DNA of 64,000 nt from Hymenobacter sp. J193. GTDB taxonomy: Bacteria > Bacteroidota > Bacteroidia > Cytophagales > Hymenobacteraceae. The notes beneath the pieces are model-generated. The model was not told where the DNA came from, made no database searches, and was given only the letters and a program-made list of their open reading frames with translations. The stretch covers positions 62,001 through 126,000 of the forward strand of contig NZ_JAJONE010000007.1 of the NCBI RefSeq assembly GCF_024700075.1, given 5' to 3'. Positions 25,640 to 35,331 of the stretch are shown one piece after another. Position 1 is the first letter of the stretch; each line of letters starts with the position of its first letter. The translations under genes and the position numbers were made by a program.

Positions 25640-28528
25640 ATGCTCCTCACGCTTCGCTATCAGGAAATGGCCCAACGCACGGCATGTGCGGCCTTTCTGT
25701 GCGGAACTGATGCAGCGGTTTGGTTGCGCGAAATCGGGCGCTGGGGCCTGAGCGCCGGGCAGCTGAGCTGCTACCTGGTGCCCGAATCCATTCGCTCGGT
25801 GCGGCCGGCGGGCCTGTTTGTGGTCGTGAAGGACGGCAGCCCGCTACCCGCCGATTTGCTCGAACCCTACGGCGTGGTGGCCGGAGGTCTCTACGTGCCC
25901 GTGCAAGCCACGCTCTGGCCGGCCACCACACCCGATGAGCTGGCCGGCGCCTTGCTCTGGCCTCGTCAGCTGCTGCACCCCAGCATTGGCCTAATCGGCT
26001 TCGAAACGGCCGATGAAATCGACCTGACGGCCCTGCTGGACTGCGTAGCGCCGCGCTCCACCGACTGGGGCCTCGCCCGGCCTGGCCTGGCCCCCAAGCC
26101 TCGGCTGGAGCGGGTGCGCGTGCTGGCACCGACGGTAGCGGAGGTGGTAGAGTCGTTTCAACAGGAAATTGGGACGGTGCCGCTTACGGCGCTGCCGGGT
26201 GCGTCCGAGGCCCATCCCGGTATGCTTCAGCGGGCACTTGACAGCCTGCGCCGGGGGATGCTGACGTTCTTTCTGGCTTTGGTGCGGTGGTTGCCCACGC
26301 CTGCGCTGGGGCAGGTGGGTCGCGCCATTGGAGTCGTGCTGCTGCTGGTGTTGGGTATTGCGCTTTTGATAGGACTCATGGGTAAGATGGGAAGCGGTAG
26401 TGCCGGTGGGCTGCTTGTGCCCCTGATCATTCTGCTTGTGCGGCTGTTGATAAGCCTCACAGACAACGCAGGGAATGCTCCCCACCGCCCGCCGGCTATG
26501 CACCGCCCGGCGTCCAGCCGGCCGGGCGTGTTTCAGCGCCTGGAAAACTGGCTGGGAGGCCGCATCCACCACCTGGAGCAGAAGCGGCAGAACGAGATTG
26601 AGCGGCTGCTGCGCCTGTTCGGCGATAACACAGAGGAGGCGCTCAAATACGCCATTCCACTGAACAGTCCTTACATGAACCGGGGCCAGGCACCACCGTC
26701 GGCCTGGCTGGGCCAGCGCCTCGCTGATTTCAACCTCGGCGGCCTGGGCGGGGGCGGCCGGGTTGACGTGTGGGATTTGGGGGCTTACCGGCATAACCTA
26801 GGCTTGCAGTACCGTGCCGCGGCCACTCGCGAGATGGAGGCCGGCCGCTTCAAGAAAGCCGCCTACATCTACGCGCACCTGCTGGGTGATTACCAGGCTG
26901 CCGCCAACGCGTTGGACCAGGGCGGTTTCTACCGCGAAGCCGCTGCCCTTTTCAAAGACCACCTGCACAACCTGCCCGCCGCCGCCAAGTGCCTCGAAAA
27001 CGGCGGCCTGCTGCTCGAAGCTGCTGAGCTATACGCCGAACTCAAAGAGCACGAAAAGGCCGGTGACCTGCACCAGCGCCTGGAGCAGCCGATGCTGGCC
27101 GCCCGCCACTACGAGCGCGGCGTGAGCCTCTTCCTCGACAACGACGACCGCCCCGCCGCCGCCCGCCTGCTGGCCGACAAGCTGGCCGCCCCTGACCGCG
27201 CGCAACAGGTGTTGCTGCAGGGCTGGGCCAGTTCGAAACAGCCGGAATTGTGCCTTAAGCAGTATTTTGACGTGCTGGCTGCCGCGTCCGAAGCCGACCT
27301 GCGCCCGCACGTGCAGGACATTTACCGCAACCACACCGCCGCTTGGCGGCGCGTGCCGCTCCTACATGTCCTCTCCACCGTCAACGAAAAGCACGCCACG
27401 CCGGAGCTACGGGCCGCCACGCTGGAAATTGCGTACGAAGTGGTGAGCGCCGAGGCCGAAGCGGGCAACGCAAGTCCCCTGGCCCTGTTGCGCAACTTCC
27501 TGCCCGACGACCGGCTCCTTGCGGCCGACTGCAGCCGCTATGCCACCCGCCAGCCGCGCCCGGTGGCCGCCAGTAGCGTGTCGGACCCGTTAGTCGGCAT
27601 GCAACTCGATGCGACCATTGAATGGATAAGCGCGGTGACGCATGGCCACCAATGGGTAGCCATCGGCATGCGGGATGACCGGTTGCACCTGGCCCGCGGC
27701 AACTGGTATGGCCAGGTGGAATACTACTCCTGGCTGGCCGATATGAACGGGGTGTACGTGCTGCTGATAGCCGATGAGCAGCACGGCAACCGCATTTTGC
27801 TACGAACGTCAGCGGTAGTGGGCCTGGAAACGAAGTACCTGCCTAAAAACAAGCATTTTCCCATTGCCCTCACGGTAGAATGCCCGACCTGGCTGCCCCC
27901 CTGGCCTGTGCGTGTGACATTGATGCCGGGTGGGGTTACGGCCGCTGCCTGGAGGGAGGATACTACCATTACGGTACAGCGGTATCTAGCTGGTGGTCAA
28001 CTGTTGACTCCTTTTACGACTCAACTATCGGCTCCCATCCGGGCCGAAGAGGAGGGATGGCCAGCTGAGTTGCTATATCGAGATGGAGAATACTATAGCT
28101 ATTGGGGCAACAAGCTGGTGAAATGGGCTGATAGCGGTTGGAGCCGGGTGTATACAATCGAGGAAGGCTCCAATGGATTTTATATGACCTCGTCGGCTTA
28201 TTCACCCAAGCTGCAGCTAGCGATTTTCACGCCGTTCAACCTGCTGTTGTGGGAGCCGCAGAAACGAATCAGCAACGAGCCGCTACCTGTTTTCTCCCCC
28301 AACTTCACGGCTATCGGCGACATGAAGTTTGTGAGTGCGCAACACCTGGTCTTGCTGAATGATTCGAGGGCGGCACTACTTCAAAAGCAGGAAAACCGCT
28401 ACGTAGAGGTTCGAAATATCGAATTGAAAAATGAGCCGGTAGCCGTTTTGCCCACCATCAACCGCCAGCAATTTGCCCTGCTGGAAATGACGGGGCGCAT
28501 TTCGCTGCATCATATTGACAACAGCTAA
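25640..28528 (+). CDS. Large membrane-spanning propeller protein with helical repeats (bpX-type)
   Basis: 962 residues from ATG 25640, two bases after the preceding stop. Order of parts: an N-terminal globular domain (about 1-200) with LTLRYQEMAQRTACAAFLCG and AVWLREIGRWGLSAG; two membrane helices near 227-275 (VVLLLVLGIALLIGLMG and LLVPLIILLVRLLISL); a TPR-like helical region (about 390-570: FKKAAYIYAHLLGDYQAA, YREAAALFKDHLHNLPAAAK, HEKAGDLHQRLEQPMLAAR); and a C-terminal beta-rich propeller-like part. A protein with this composition closes the operon in MoxR-vWA-propeller systems. The membrane helices suggest the complex acts at the inner membrane, with both propellers available for ligand or signal recognition. 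Biochemical function is unknown. Confidence 0.82.
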   Translation: MLLTLRYQEMAQRTACAAFLCGTDAAVWLREIGRWGLSAGQLSCYLVPESIRSVRPAGLFVVVKDGSPLPADLLEPYGVVAGGLYVPVQATLWPATTPDELAGALLWPRQLLHPSIGLIGFETADEIDLTALLDCVAPRSTDWGLARPGLAPKPRLERVRVLAPTVAEVVESFQQEIGTVPLTALPGASEAHPGMLQRALDSLRRGMLTFFLALVRWLPTPALGQVGRAIGVVLLLVLGIALLIGLMGKMGSGSAGGLLVPLIILLVRLLISLTDNAGNAPHRPPAMHRPASSRPGVFQRLENWLGGRIHHLEQKRQNEIERLLRLFGDNTEEALKYAIPLNSPYMNRGQAPPSAWLGQRLADFNLGGLGGGGRVDVWDLGAYRHNLGLQYRAAATREMEAGRFKKAAYIYAHLLGDYQAAANALDQGGFYREAAALFKDHLHNLPAAAKCLENGGLLLEAAELYAELKEHEKAGDLHQRLEQPMLAARHYERGVSLFLDNDDRPAAARLLADKLAAPDRAQQVLLQGWASSKQPELCLKQYFDVLAAASEADLRPHVQDIYRNHTAAWRRVPLLHVLSTVNEKHATPELRAATLEIAYEVVSAEAEAGNASPLALLRNFLPDDRLLAADCSRYATRQPRPVAASSVSDPLVGMQLDATIEWISAVTHGHQWVAIGMRDDRLHLARGNWYGQVEYYSWLADMNGVYVLLIADEQHGNRILLRTSAVVGLETKYLPKNKHFPIALTVECPTWLPPWPVRVTLMPGGVTAAAWREDTTITVQRYLAGGQLLTPFTTQLSAPIRAEEEGWPAELLYRDGEYYSYWGNKLVKWADSGWSRVYTIEEGSNGFYMTSSAYSPKLQLAIFTPFNLLLWEPQKRISNEPLPVFSPNFTAIGDMKFVSAQHLVLLNDSRAALLQKQENRYVEVRNIELKNEPVAVLPTINRQQFALLEMTGRISLHHIDNS

Positions 28529-28738
28529 GCGGCAGGTCCTAACAACCGTATAGGCAAACGCCCAGGGGCCTATCAAAAGCCGCTTACAGGGTCTTTCAAG
28601 TTTGGTTCAGCTCGCTGAACCCTCACTCAACAGATCTGCAGCGAGTTCTGCAACAGCCACATTCTTTTAACGAATGGGGAAAAGCCTCGCCTTTGGGATA
28701 CAGCGTTTTCGTGCCTTCCTATTTACCCTGAGCAATCT

Positions 28739-29131
28739 ATGCCTAGCCTGATCAGACAACCCCTCGTAGCATTGGCAGTTTCCCTACTAGTGGTTGTCAG
28801 TGTGCAGTATTGCCTGACCAGTGCTGTCATCTTACATGCCGCCTGTGACTCGGTGGCAGGCAACGGCGAGTGGCTGGAGTTACGGGCCGACGGCACCTTC
28901 GACCATACCAGCGCCGGCCTGTTCTCGCAAACTATTACTCACGGCCGCTATACCCGAACCGACAGCCTCCTGCACTTAGATCGGCTACCGGAATTTGGGT
29001 CACTACAGCGCAAAACGCTTCGCATAAGTGCGTCTTCCCTCTTTGAAACGGGAAAAGGGCTATGGCAAGTTGGCCCTACCGGCGAGATTGATTCTACCTT
29101 ATCTCGGTTAATCATCGTTTACCAAAAATAA
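28739..29131 (+). CDS. Small membrane-anchored or secreted protein, unknown
   Basis: 130 residues. One N-terminal hydrophobic helix (LVALAVSLLVVVSVQYCL) acts as signal or anchor. The rest is beta-rich with LELRADGTFDHTSAG and FSQTITHGRYTRTDSLLHLD, reminiscent of lipocalin-like or copper-resistance-NlpE-like small barrels in Bacteroidota, but no family can be named. It is followed by a good intrinsic terminator at 29249-29282. The gap of 210 bp to the ternary operon makes it a separate unit. Confidence 0.65.
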   Translation: MPSLIRQPLVALAVSLLVVVSVQYCLTSAVILHAACDSVAGNGEWLELRADGTFDHTSAGLFSQTITHGRYTRTDSLLHLDRLPEFGSLQRKTLRISASSLFETGKGLWQVGPTGEIDSTLSRLIIVYQK

Positions 29132-29248
29132 CCGTGGCTTAAGTGGTTACCGGTTCTCGGATATTGATAAGCGTAATCGAGGTAGCCCTGCAACCTCGAT
29201 ATCCAGCAAACGGACGATTACTGGCCACTTTTCCGACCTAGCCTGACG

Positions 29249-29282
29249 GCCCCGAAAACGCGGTTTTTCGGGTCTGTTTTTT
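29249..29282 (+). terminator. Intrinsic terminator
   Basis: The stem CCCGAAAA/TTTTCGGG with a short GC loop is followed by TCTGTTTTTT. It lies 118 bp after the stop of the preceding small gene on the same strand. Confidence 0.65.
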
Positions 29283-29336
29283 ACCCCGTTTTTTGGACGC
29301 AATTTGCCCCTATCGAATCCCATTAAACCCCGTAGG

Positions 29337-30131
29337 ATGAAGTTAGCAGATCATTATCAGCTTGTACAAACGGCATTGGACTACCTAGGTGCAACCGTCC
29401 TATCGGAGTCATCTGTACTTGACGAAGAACTACGAGCGCATTATCAGAAGCTGCGTACAGACGCAGCTGAGCTATATCAGCAAAAAAAGCTGGCGCAGCT
29501 AAAGCGGTGGTTTAGGGATATTTCAGCACCGGCACTCGCTACAGATGCTACCGGCTTTGCGGCCTATGTTAAGAAAGCGACTGGGCTAACAATTGATGTA
29601 AAAAGTGATTTTGAGCAACGAATTGAGCACATATGTAAGCGGAAGCGCATTCGAACGGAGGAAGAATACTATGAGGTAAAAACCATGATCGATGCGCTAG
29701 ATCCAACGGCGCCAGCGGATGAGGACCGGTTACAGTTGCTCTACGATTTAGTAGCGGAACACGAAGGGCTCATCCAAGCAAAAGACGTAGACAAGCCTCG
29801 AAAGCGCGTAAAGGTTGTCCCTCCCGTAATGAAGGAAGTGGTGCGTGCGCTCTCTCCGGATGGAACCAAAGCACTCACAATCACAGAAAGGAGTTACGAG
29901 CAAAGTCCGGAATGGACCGGAACGCAAGTGATGCTAGAGTTTCTTAGCGAGAGGAGTGGATCTGGTGTCAGTCATTACGATGCCCTTGACCTAGGTATGA
30001 CGGCGTACTGGAAGGGCAATAACACTTTGGTGGTGGAGTTGGGCAAAGCACCCTTCGATAGACAGTGTGCCAACAAGCTGCATTACTGCAATGGCGACAC
30101 GGTAAACATCACGTTTATAGCGAATGCATAA
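29337..30131 (+). CDS. Hypothetical cytoplasmic protein
   Basis: 264 residues from ATG 29337; an upstream in-frame TTG at 29304 is unlikely. The N-terminal 170 residues are charged and helical, with KLADHYQLVQTALDYLG, then EELRAHYQKLRTDAAELYQQ and repeated lysine/arginine-rich stretches. The C-terminal 100 residues are beta-rich (ALTITERSYEQSPEWTGTQV, YWKGNNTLVVELGK). No signal peptide and no known motif. Codon use is less GC-biased than in the ternary operon. It lies between two other orphan genes in what looks like an accessory region. Function unknown. Confidence 0.65.
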   Translation: MKLADHYQLVQTALDYLGATVLSESSVLDEELRAHYQKLRTDAAELYQQKKLAQLKRWFRDISAPALATDATGFAAYVKKATGLTIDVKSDFEQRIEHICKRKRIRTEEEYYEVKTMIDALDPTAPADEDRLQLLYDLVAEHEGLIQAKDVDKPRKRVKVVPPVMKEVVRALSPDGTKALTITERSYEQSPEWTGTQVMLEFLSERSGSGVSHYDALDLGMTAYWKGNNTLVVELGKAPFDRQCANKLHYCNGDTVNITFIANA

Positions 30132-30318
30132 TCGTTGCCATTTCAAAATATCCCCTGTAGTTACACTCGGTAAAAAGGATCGCAAAAGGTGTTCGAAATA
30201 GAGGCCTTTGCTGAACGGTTTTATACCCGCCGCGGCAAGGAGCGAAAACGCTATTTGTTAAGTCGCGTTTTGAGCAGGTAATCTGAACCCCTTGGCCGCC
30301 GTAGGTAGTAGCCATCTT

Positions 30319-30900
30319 ATGAACGACCTGAATAGAGAGCCAAAGGCCGATGATCTGCTTGAAGGACAAGCGTTGATTCCCGGTATTGATTACATGTCCG
30401 GCATCGATCTAACGATTACAAGTCAAGAGCTGCTCACGGAAAAAGAGGGCTATGAAGCCTTTCTCTACACGTTGCTGCGCTACTGGCAGATGTCGCGTTG
30501 CACGGACCTGACGGACATTCTCAGCGGGGGAGAGTATGTGGCCCCTGGGCGGCCCATGGACACGGCCTTCTGGTATTATTGGCTTGATGCGTTAACCTCC
30601 GTTAGAACCCTGGGGCCGCCTGCCTTGCCCCAGGTGCCCCGACACTTGGCGCCCGCTGACACGCGAATTGCCATCGCGGGAAACGAACCCTTGACCGAAC
30701 AGGAAGGCTATGAAGCGCTGCTCTACACGCTGCTGCAGTACTGGGAGAACACGGGAAAAGATGACTTGACAGCCATTTTGAGTGCCGGCGCTTATGTCGA
30801 ACCGGATACGCCTGCTGACCCGCTCATTTGGTATGCCTGGCGGGAAGCTATCGCCACCGTGCGCCGACAAGGGCCTCCACCTGTGAAAGAGGTACAGTAA
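30319..30900 (+). CDS. Hypothetical protein with two tandem copies of one ~70-residue domain
   Basis: 193 residues from ATG 30319; an in-frame TTG at 30292 is less likely. After a short head the protein consists of two copies of the same unit. Copy one runs from LLTEKEGYEAFLYTLLRYW to VRTLGPPALP, copy two from LTEQEGYEALLYTLLQYW to VRRQGPPPVK. Shared positions include the EGYEA-LYTLL-YW helix, DLT-ILS-G-YV-P, WY-W and VR--GPP. No signal peptide. I do not recognise the domain; it resembles small helical folds seen among immunity-type proteins, but this is only an impression. The internal duplication is clear from the sequence. Confidence 0.72.
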   Translation: MNDLNREPKADDLLEGQALIPGIDYMSGIDLTITSQELLTEKEGYEAFLYTLLRYWQMSRCTDLTDILSGGEYVAPGRPMDTAFWYYWLDALTSVRTLGPPALPQVPRHLAPADTRIAIAGNEPLTEQEGYEALLYTLLQYWENTGKDDLTAILSAGAYVEPDTPADPLIWYAWREAIATVRRQGPPPVKEVQ

Positions 30901-31017
30901 CCTGCCCGGATGGTGTCTGGACTGACGCGTATGCCCTCTTTTCTTACGATCCTTCGCGCGCGTAATTTTGGTGCCACCGCAGCCGCACCGTGTCGTTGGT
31001 GACGGCGTTGCAGCGGT

Positions 31018-31695
31018 TCACCCGGCCTTTTTGCGGGCGTCAACGTAACGGGTAATCTTCATCTCGATATCATCGCCCACCCACTGCACGACTTCGCCCT
31101 CGAGCAGCGTGCGTTCACCCATAGGCAGCAAGCCACATTGATAATCGATGTAGACGCGCAGGCGGGCACCTGGCGGCAACGCTAGTTTCTCCGTGATGAG
31201 TAGCTGAGCATTGTGAGCCCGTACCGAAGAGTCCTGCCGCGCCTGTAAAGTGGCCCGATACATCGGGTCGTTTTCCCAGCGCTGCGTGTGTTCGGCCGCT
31301 GCTTGCCAGTAGGCTTGGTAATGCTTGACCTGCTGGTCGAGCTGCCAGTCCTGCTGGCGCAGGGAACGGTAAAAGCAGGTGAGCAGGATGCCCGACATGT
31401 CGTCCGGGTGGTAGATGCCCAGCGTGTGAAAGTACTCTGCAAGGGCGCTGCCCCGCCACAGTCCCCACTTGTTTCGCATCCACAGTCCCAACCCGAAGTG
31501 GGCGTGCGCGAGGAATGCTTCTTCTGTTTGGGAGACAATCTGCTGCTTGAGCGAGTCGCTATGGATTTTCTGCAGCTGCAGAACTGCCTCCACAAGGGTC
31601 CGAGGTTGATACGTTCGGTCGGCTTTGGAGAGCGATTGGCCCAGCGCCGTGACAGCAATGAAGCAAGCCAGTAAGAGCAGGGCGAGGTGTTTCAT
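31018..31695 (-). CDS. Exported DUF6794-like protein
   Basis: 225 residues with a clear signal peptide (MKHLALLLLACFIAVTALGQ). The central part TLVEAVLQLQKIHSDSLKQQ, then HFGLGLWMRNKWGLWRGSAL and GIYHPDDMSGILLTCFYRSL fits the DUF6794 pattern: a helical domain with an HF-LG-W-RN-WGLW signature and a histidine-aspartate pair. The C-terminal part is beta-rich. Such proteins are widespread in Bacteroidota and uncharacterised. It is convergent with the duplicated-domain gene. An 18-bp tandem repeat lies just upstream of its start. Confidence 0.72.
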   Translation of the reverse strand: MKHLALLLLACFIAVTALGQSLSKADRTYQPRTLVEAVLQLQKIHSDSLKQQIVSQTEEAFLAHAHFGLGLWMRNKWGLWRGSALAEYFHTLGIYHPDDMSGILLTCFYRSLRQQDWQLDQQVKHYQAYWQAAAEHTQRWENDPMYRATLQARQDSSVRAHNAQLLITEKLALPPGARLRVYIDYQCGLLPMGERTLLEGEVVQWVGDDIEMKITRYVDARKKAG

Positions 31696-31730
31696 GGCAG
31701 CAAGAAAAGCCTAAAGTACAGGGAAGCACA

Positions 31731-31766
31731 TACCCTTCCCCTCTCTGATACCCTTCCCCTCTCTGA
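31731..31766. repeat. 18-bp tandem direct repeat (two copies)
   Basis: TACCCTTCCCCTCTCTGA occurs twice in direct succession upstream of the exported DUF6794-like gene. Possibly a slippage product in its promoter region. Confidence 0.75.
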
Positions 31767-31826
31767 ATGGACCGTTTACTTGAACCTCTTAGCCGTCCAC
31801 ACCAAGTGTAAAAAGCAACTAGGTGT

Positions 31827-32200
31827 TCACGACGTAAAGGTCAAGCTGTGCTGACTGGCACAAAGTCTAATCGCGGTCACTCGATTATCGGCCACTTCAG
31901 CCAGGCTGTTAAAGTCATAATCGGCATCAATGGCAAAGTGCAGGTCCAAGTCGACAATGTAGACTATTTCATTGTCAAAGGTGACCTCGGGAAAGGCCCG
32001 CTGCACGTCGCGGACCGTGCTGCCTATGCCAATGCCCCGCACTTTGCCTTGGTAGGCGCCGGTTACCTCAATCTGGACGATGAGGCCGGTATAAAGCAGC
32101 GAGTAAATGTGGATGGTGTCCTGGTAAGAGAACCGAACCCAATCCGGAAACACGGCCGCCATTTCCCACGCTCCTTGGCGCAGGGAGTTTGGCTCAATCA
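31827..32200 (-). pseudogene. Hypothetical gene, 5' end cut off by the Tn3 left repeat
   Basis: The frame enters from the Tn3 inverted repeat and encodes about 124 native residues: EPNSLRQGAWEMAAVFPDW, then VRFSYQDTIHIYSLLYTG and GKVRGIGIGSTVRDVQRAF. The G-I-G-x-G-S-x-V stretch followed by beta-rich sequence is typical of small cytoplasmic proteins that include immunity-like families, but I cannot name one. The only start codon upstream is a TTG inside the repeat. The missing 5' end is not found on the far side of the transposon, so the insertion was accompanied by deletion or rearrangement. Confidence 0.55.
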
Positions 32201-32238
32201 GGGGTTCTTCTTCCAAAAGGGCGGATTTACACGCTAAG
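32201..32238 (+). repeat. Second Tn3 left terminal inverted repeat
   Basis: Identical over 38 bp to the reverse complement of 36613-36650. The tnpA stop codon lies inside it. Confidence 0.93.
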
Positions 32239-35222
32239 CCATCGGGTCGCCGGGATGGCGGAGTGGACGGCGGTGTAGCGGGTCCAAGTGAGCCGGGTTG
32301 GTAAAGGAATATTTACCGAGGCGGTTGATGTGCTCGTAGCGGCTGGGGGAGAGGTACGGGAAGTGGGCCTCGTCGACCGGATAGCCTTCGGCCCGCAACT
32401 GCCGGAGGACTTCCTGCATGTAGATGGTGTTCCAGAGCAGCACGCAGTTGGTGAGCAGCGTCAGGCACCGGGCCGCCTCGGTCTGCGCCTCCTGCTGCTT
32501 GCGGCGGATAACGCCTTCGCTGCCAAACCAGAGCCAGGCCCGCAGCGCGTGCAGCTCTTCGCCTTTGTTCAGCTGGGCATGGATGCGCTGGCGCAGGGGC
32601 TGGCTTTGCAGGTAGCGCAGAATGAAGCGGGTCTTGATGAGCTGACCGTAGGCCTGCAAGACGTAGGTGAGGTGGTTTTGGCGGGGGTAGGCTTGCAACT
32701 TGCTGAGGAAGAGCGAAGCCGTGACCCGGCCGGATTTGATGGAGCCGGCCAGCCGCAGCAGCTCGTCCCAGTGCCGCCGGATGTAGTCCGGGTTGACCGT
32801 GCCCGTGAACCGTAGGTCGGGATACGTCCAGTCCTGGCCCCGGATTTTGTAGAGCCGCTGGTCGGCCAAATCGCGCATCCGGGGACAGAAAAACAGCCCC
32901 AGCAGGTCAAACAGCGCGAAGATGATGTCCGAGTAGCCGGCCGTGTCGGTGGTGTGCTCGGCCAGGGCCAGATCGGTTTCGTTGTCGACGATTTCATCGA
33001 GCACCACCGTGGCGTCGCGCAACGTGGCCGGCACGACTTTGCTGCCGTACTGCGCGTACTGGTCGGAGGAATGGGTTTGCATCGTCACGCCCCGGCCGGT
33101 GCCAAAATAGGTGGGCAGGGCCCGGGCGTTGCGCACCTTGCCGCTGACGGCAAACCGCTGGCCATCTGAGGAAGAGAAGGTGCCATCGCCCCAGTAAGAA
33201 GCCAGCCACTGGCGGTGGTGCTCGTTGACCAGCAGGTTGCCCGCGGCTTTCAGTGTGTCATCCCGCAGGTAGTTGGTGGCCGTCCACCACAGCGACTGAT
33301 AGGGGATGGCGGCACTACGGGCCATGTCGGCAAGGGGAATGTTGCAGCCCGTGGCCAGCAGCGTCGCCAGCAGCCGCGTGTCGTGCTCGTCGCCGCGCGG
33401 GGCGTGCTCCAGTCCGGGCAGTTGCGCCGTAAAGCCCAACCACGCGTTGACTTCGACCAGGATATCGGTCAGGTCCACGGCGGGCAGACGGCGGCCGATT
33501 TCCTGCTGCAAGGCCTGCGCGCCGGTGGGCACCTCCTGCGCGGCGGACCGCGTGACGACCAGCTCGCCGGCTTCCAGGCGCACCTCGCCGCCGGCATCGA
33601 GCAGCGTTTTCATCGGGCCCAGCAAGTCGGCCAGCTCCTGCACACGCTCGGTGAGGCGGTCCGTGGTCACGGGCGGCAGTCCCAGCTGGGCACACAGCTC
33701 GGGCCGCACCTGCTCCCCACTCCGCGGGGGGGATGAGGTAGCTGCTCAAGTCGGCGTAGCGGTGTGAAGGAGCCACGTAGACGTCGCCCGAGCGGAGCCG
33801 GTCGCGCAGGGTGGCCAGCACGGCCAGCTCATAGGCCGGCCGTTGCTGCTCGAAGCTGAGTTGGTCGCCCAGCACGAACTTGCGCCAGGTCGGTTTTAGG
33901 AAGCCGGTCGGGGCCTGTTCGGGCAGCTTGCGCCGCCTGCCCGCCTGCAATTCGCTGACCAGGTGCAGGGCGGCCCCGAAGTCGTCGCCGGCAAAGCCCT
34001 GCCGAAACCCGAGCTGCTCCAGCAGCCGGGGTGTGAACTGCTTGAAGAGCGGGTAGCGCTTGGCCAGGAAGCTCAGGTGCGAGTGACGGGTCGGGTAGAG
34101 CATGGTTTGCACGGCCTCCCAGGCCAGCACCAAATCCTCGCGCGGCACCTGGTCATAGATGCGCGGCCGCACCTGCCCGGCCGGGGTCTGGTCCTCGTCG
34201 AGCACGATTTCTACGGCCTGGGCCAGCGTGCGCAGGGCCGTATCCTTGGCCGCGACGATCTGCTGCTGGTACTGGTCGTGGGCCCGGCGGGCCTTGGCCA
34301 GGCTCTGTTCCCAAAAGGCATCCACCATGCTCAGCACCTCGTCGGTCAGCGTCAGGTAGCTCTCGCGCACAAACGCCACGAGCACGGGGTAGCGTTTGGC
34401 GGCCGGTAAGCGCTCCAAGTTTCGATTGGAGCGACTACGGGCCAGCAGCGCCAGCCGTTTCTGCCGGTTCGGGTGCAAACTGCTCACGTCCCAGCTGGCC
34501 ACGCCGAGGCCGTCCAGGTAGCGGAGCTTATCCAGGGCCGTCGTAATAGCGACCGGATTGCTCACCGTAGCCGGCTGCACCAGCCAGCGGTGCCTGGTCA
34601 ATTGCCGTCCCGTTTCGGGCAGCAGCAGCGCATCCAGCTGCTGGCGTACCGCGTCCGTGAGCAAGGGGGCCAGCCGCCGGTAGGTTTCCTGGGTGGCCAG
34701 GTCGCTAATGCCGCCCACCAGGCGCTCCAGCGTGCCGATGGCCGGGCGGGCGATGCGGGCCTGGTGCAACTTCTGGCACGTCATGGCCAACAACACCCGG
34801 TCGCCGTCGTGCTCTAGGGCCCGCTCCACCAGCCACGGTTCCAGCCACGCCGCATCCAGCGGCTCCCACTTGCGATACTCCAGGTGCCGGAGCACGGCTA
34901 AAAAATAATGGTCGCTGCGCGTTTGCTGCCGCGCGCCGTAGTCGGCCAAGTGGGTCACTTCCGTTGCGAGCTGCGTGGCCACGAAGGCCACCGCTTCGGG
35001 TGGCAGCTGGCTGGCCCAGGCCTCGGGTAGAAAGCCCATCAGCCGCAGCACACCCAGCTGCAGGGCCAAGCCCAATCGGTTGGCCACGCCTCGAAACGAC
35101 GTCAAAAAGGTGCGGTCGGCTTCTGTCAAATGGAAGTGCTGGCGAATGTCGACTTCGAGCAGACTGGACGGCACGGTCTGGTAGCGCAGTCGCTCGGGAG
35201 TGGTGAGGAATTCCTGCGGCAT
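32234..35222 (-). pseudogene. tnpA: Tn3-family transposase TnpA of second element, one frameshift
   Basis: Starts MPQEFLTTPERLRYQTVPSS at 35222. About 500 residues of normal TnpA sequence run to DLSSYLIPPAEW; then at the C4 run 33715-33718 one extra base shifts the frame. Removing it continues EQVRPELCAQLGLPPVTTDR to the stop at 32234. Catalytic-domain landmarks are intact: SSDGQRFAVSG, HTTDTAGYSDIIFALFDLLG and WLWFGSEGVIRRKQQEAQTE. The repaired length is about 995 residues. The damage is of the same kind (single base in a G/C run) as in the first tnpA, so a consensus error is a real possibility. The protein would act on the 38-bp ends. Confidence 0.88.
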
Positions 35223-35331
35223 GGGCTATCAAAAAGGGTAGGCAAAACGACCCGCGTTTTTCGGGGCGGCAAGGCCGATTTTACGCCCCAAAAAGTAGCT
35301 TTGCAAAGGAACTCCTTTTTGATAACCCTCG
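35223..35331. promoter_or_regulatory. Divergent tnpA/tnpR intergenic region with inverted repeats (candidate res site) and TAGCTTTG box
   Basis: Between the two starts, CTATCAAAAAGGG (about 35224-35236) is mirrored by CTCCTTTTTGATAACC before tnpR. This is a candidate binding pattern for the resolvase. A perfect TAnnTTTG box, TAGCTTTG at 35296-35303, lies 28 bp before the tnpR start and is probably its promoter. Confidence 0.5.

Noticed and set aside
28604..28621. Hairpin GGTTCAG-CTCG-CTGAACC as terminator of the ternary operon
   Set aside because: No T run follows on either strand, so support is too weak to list it.
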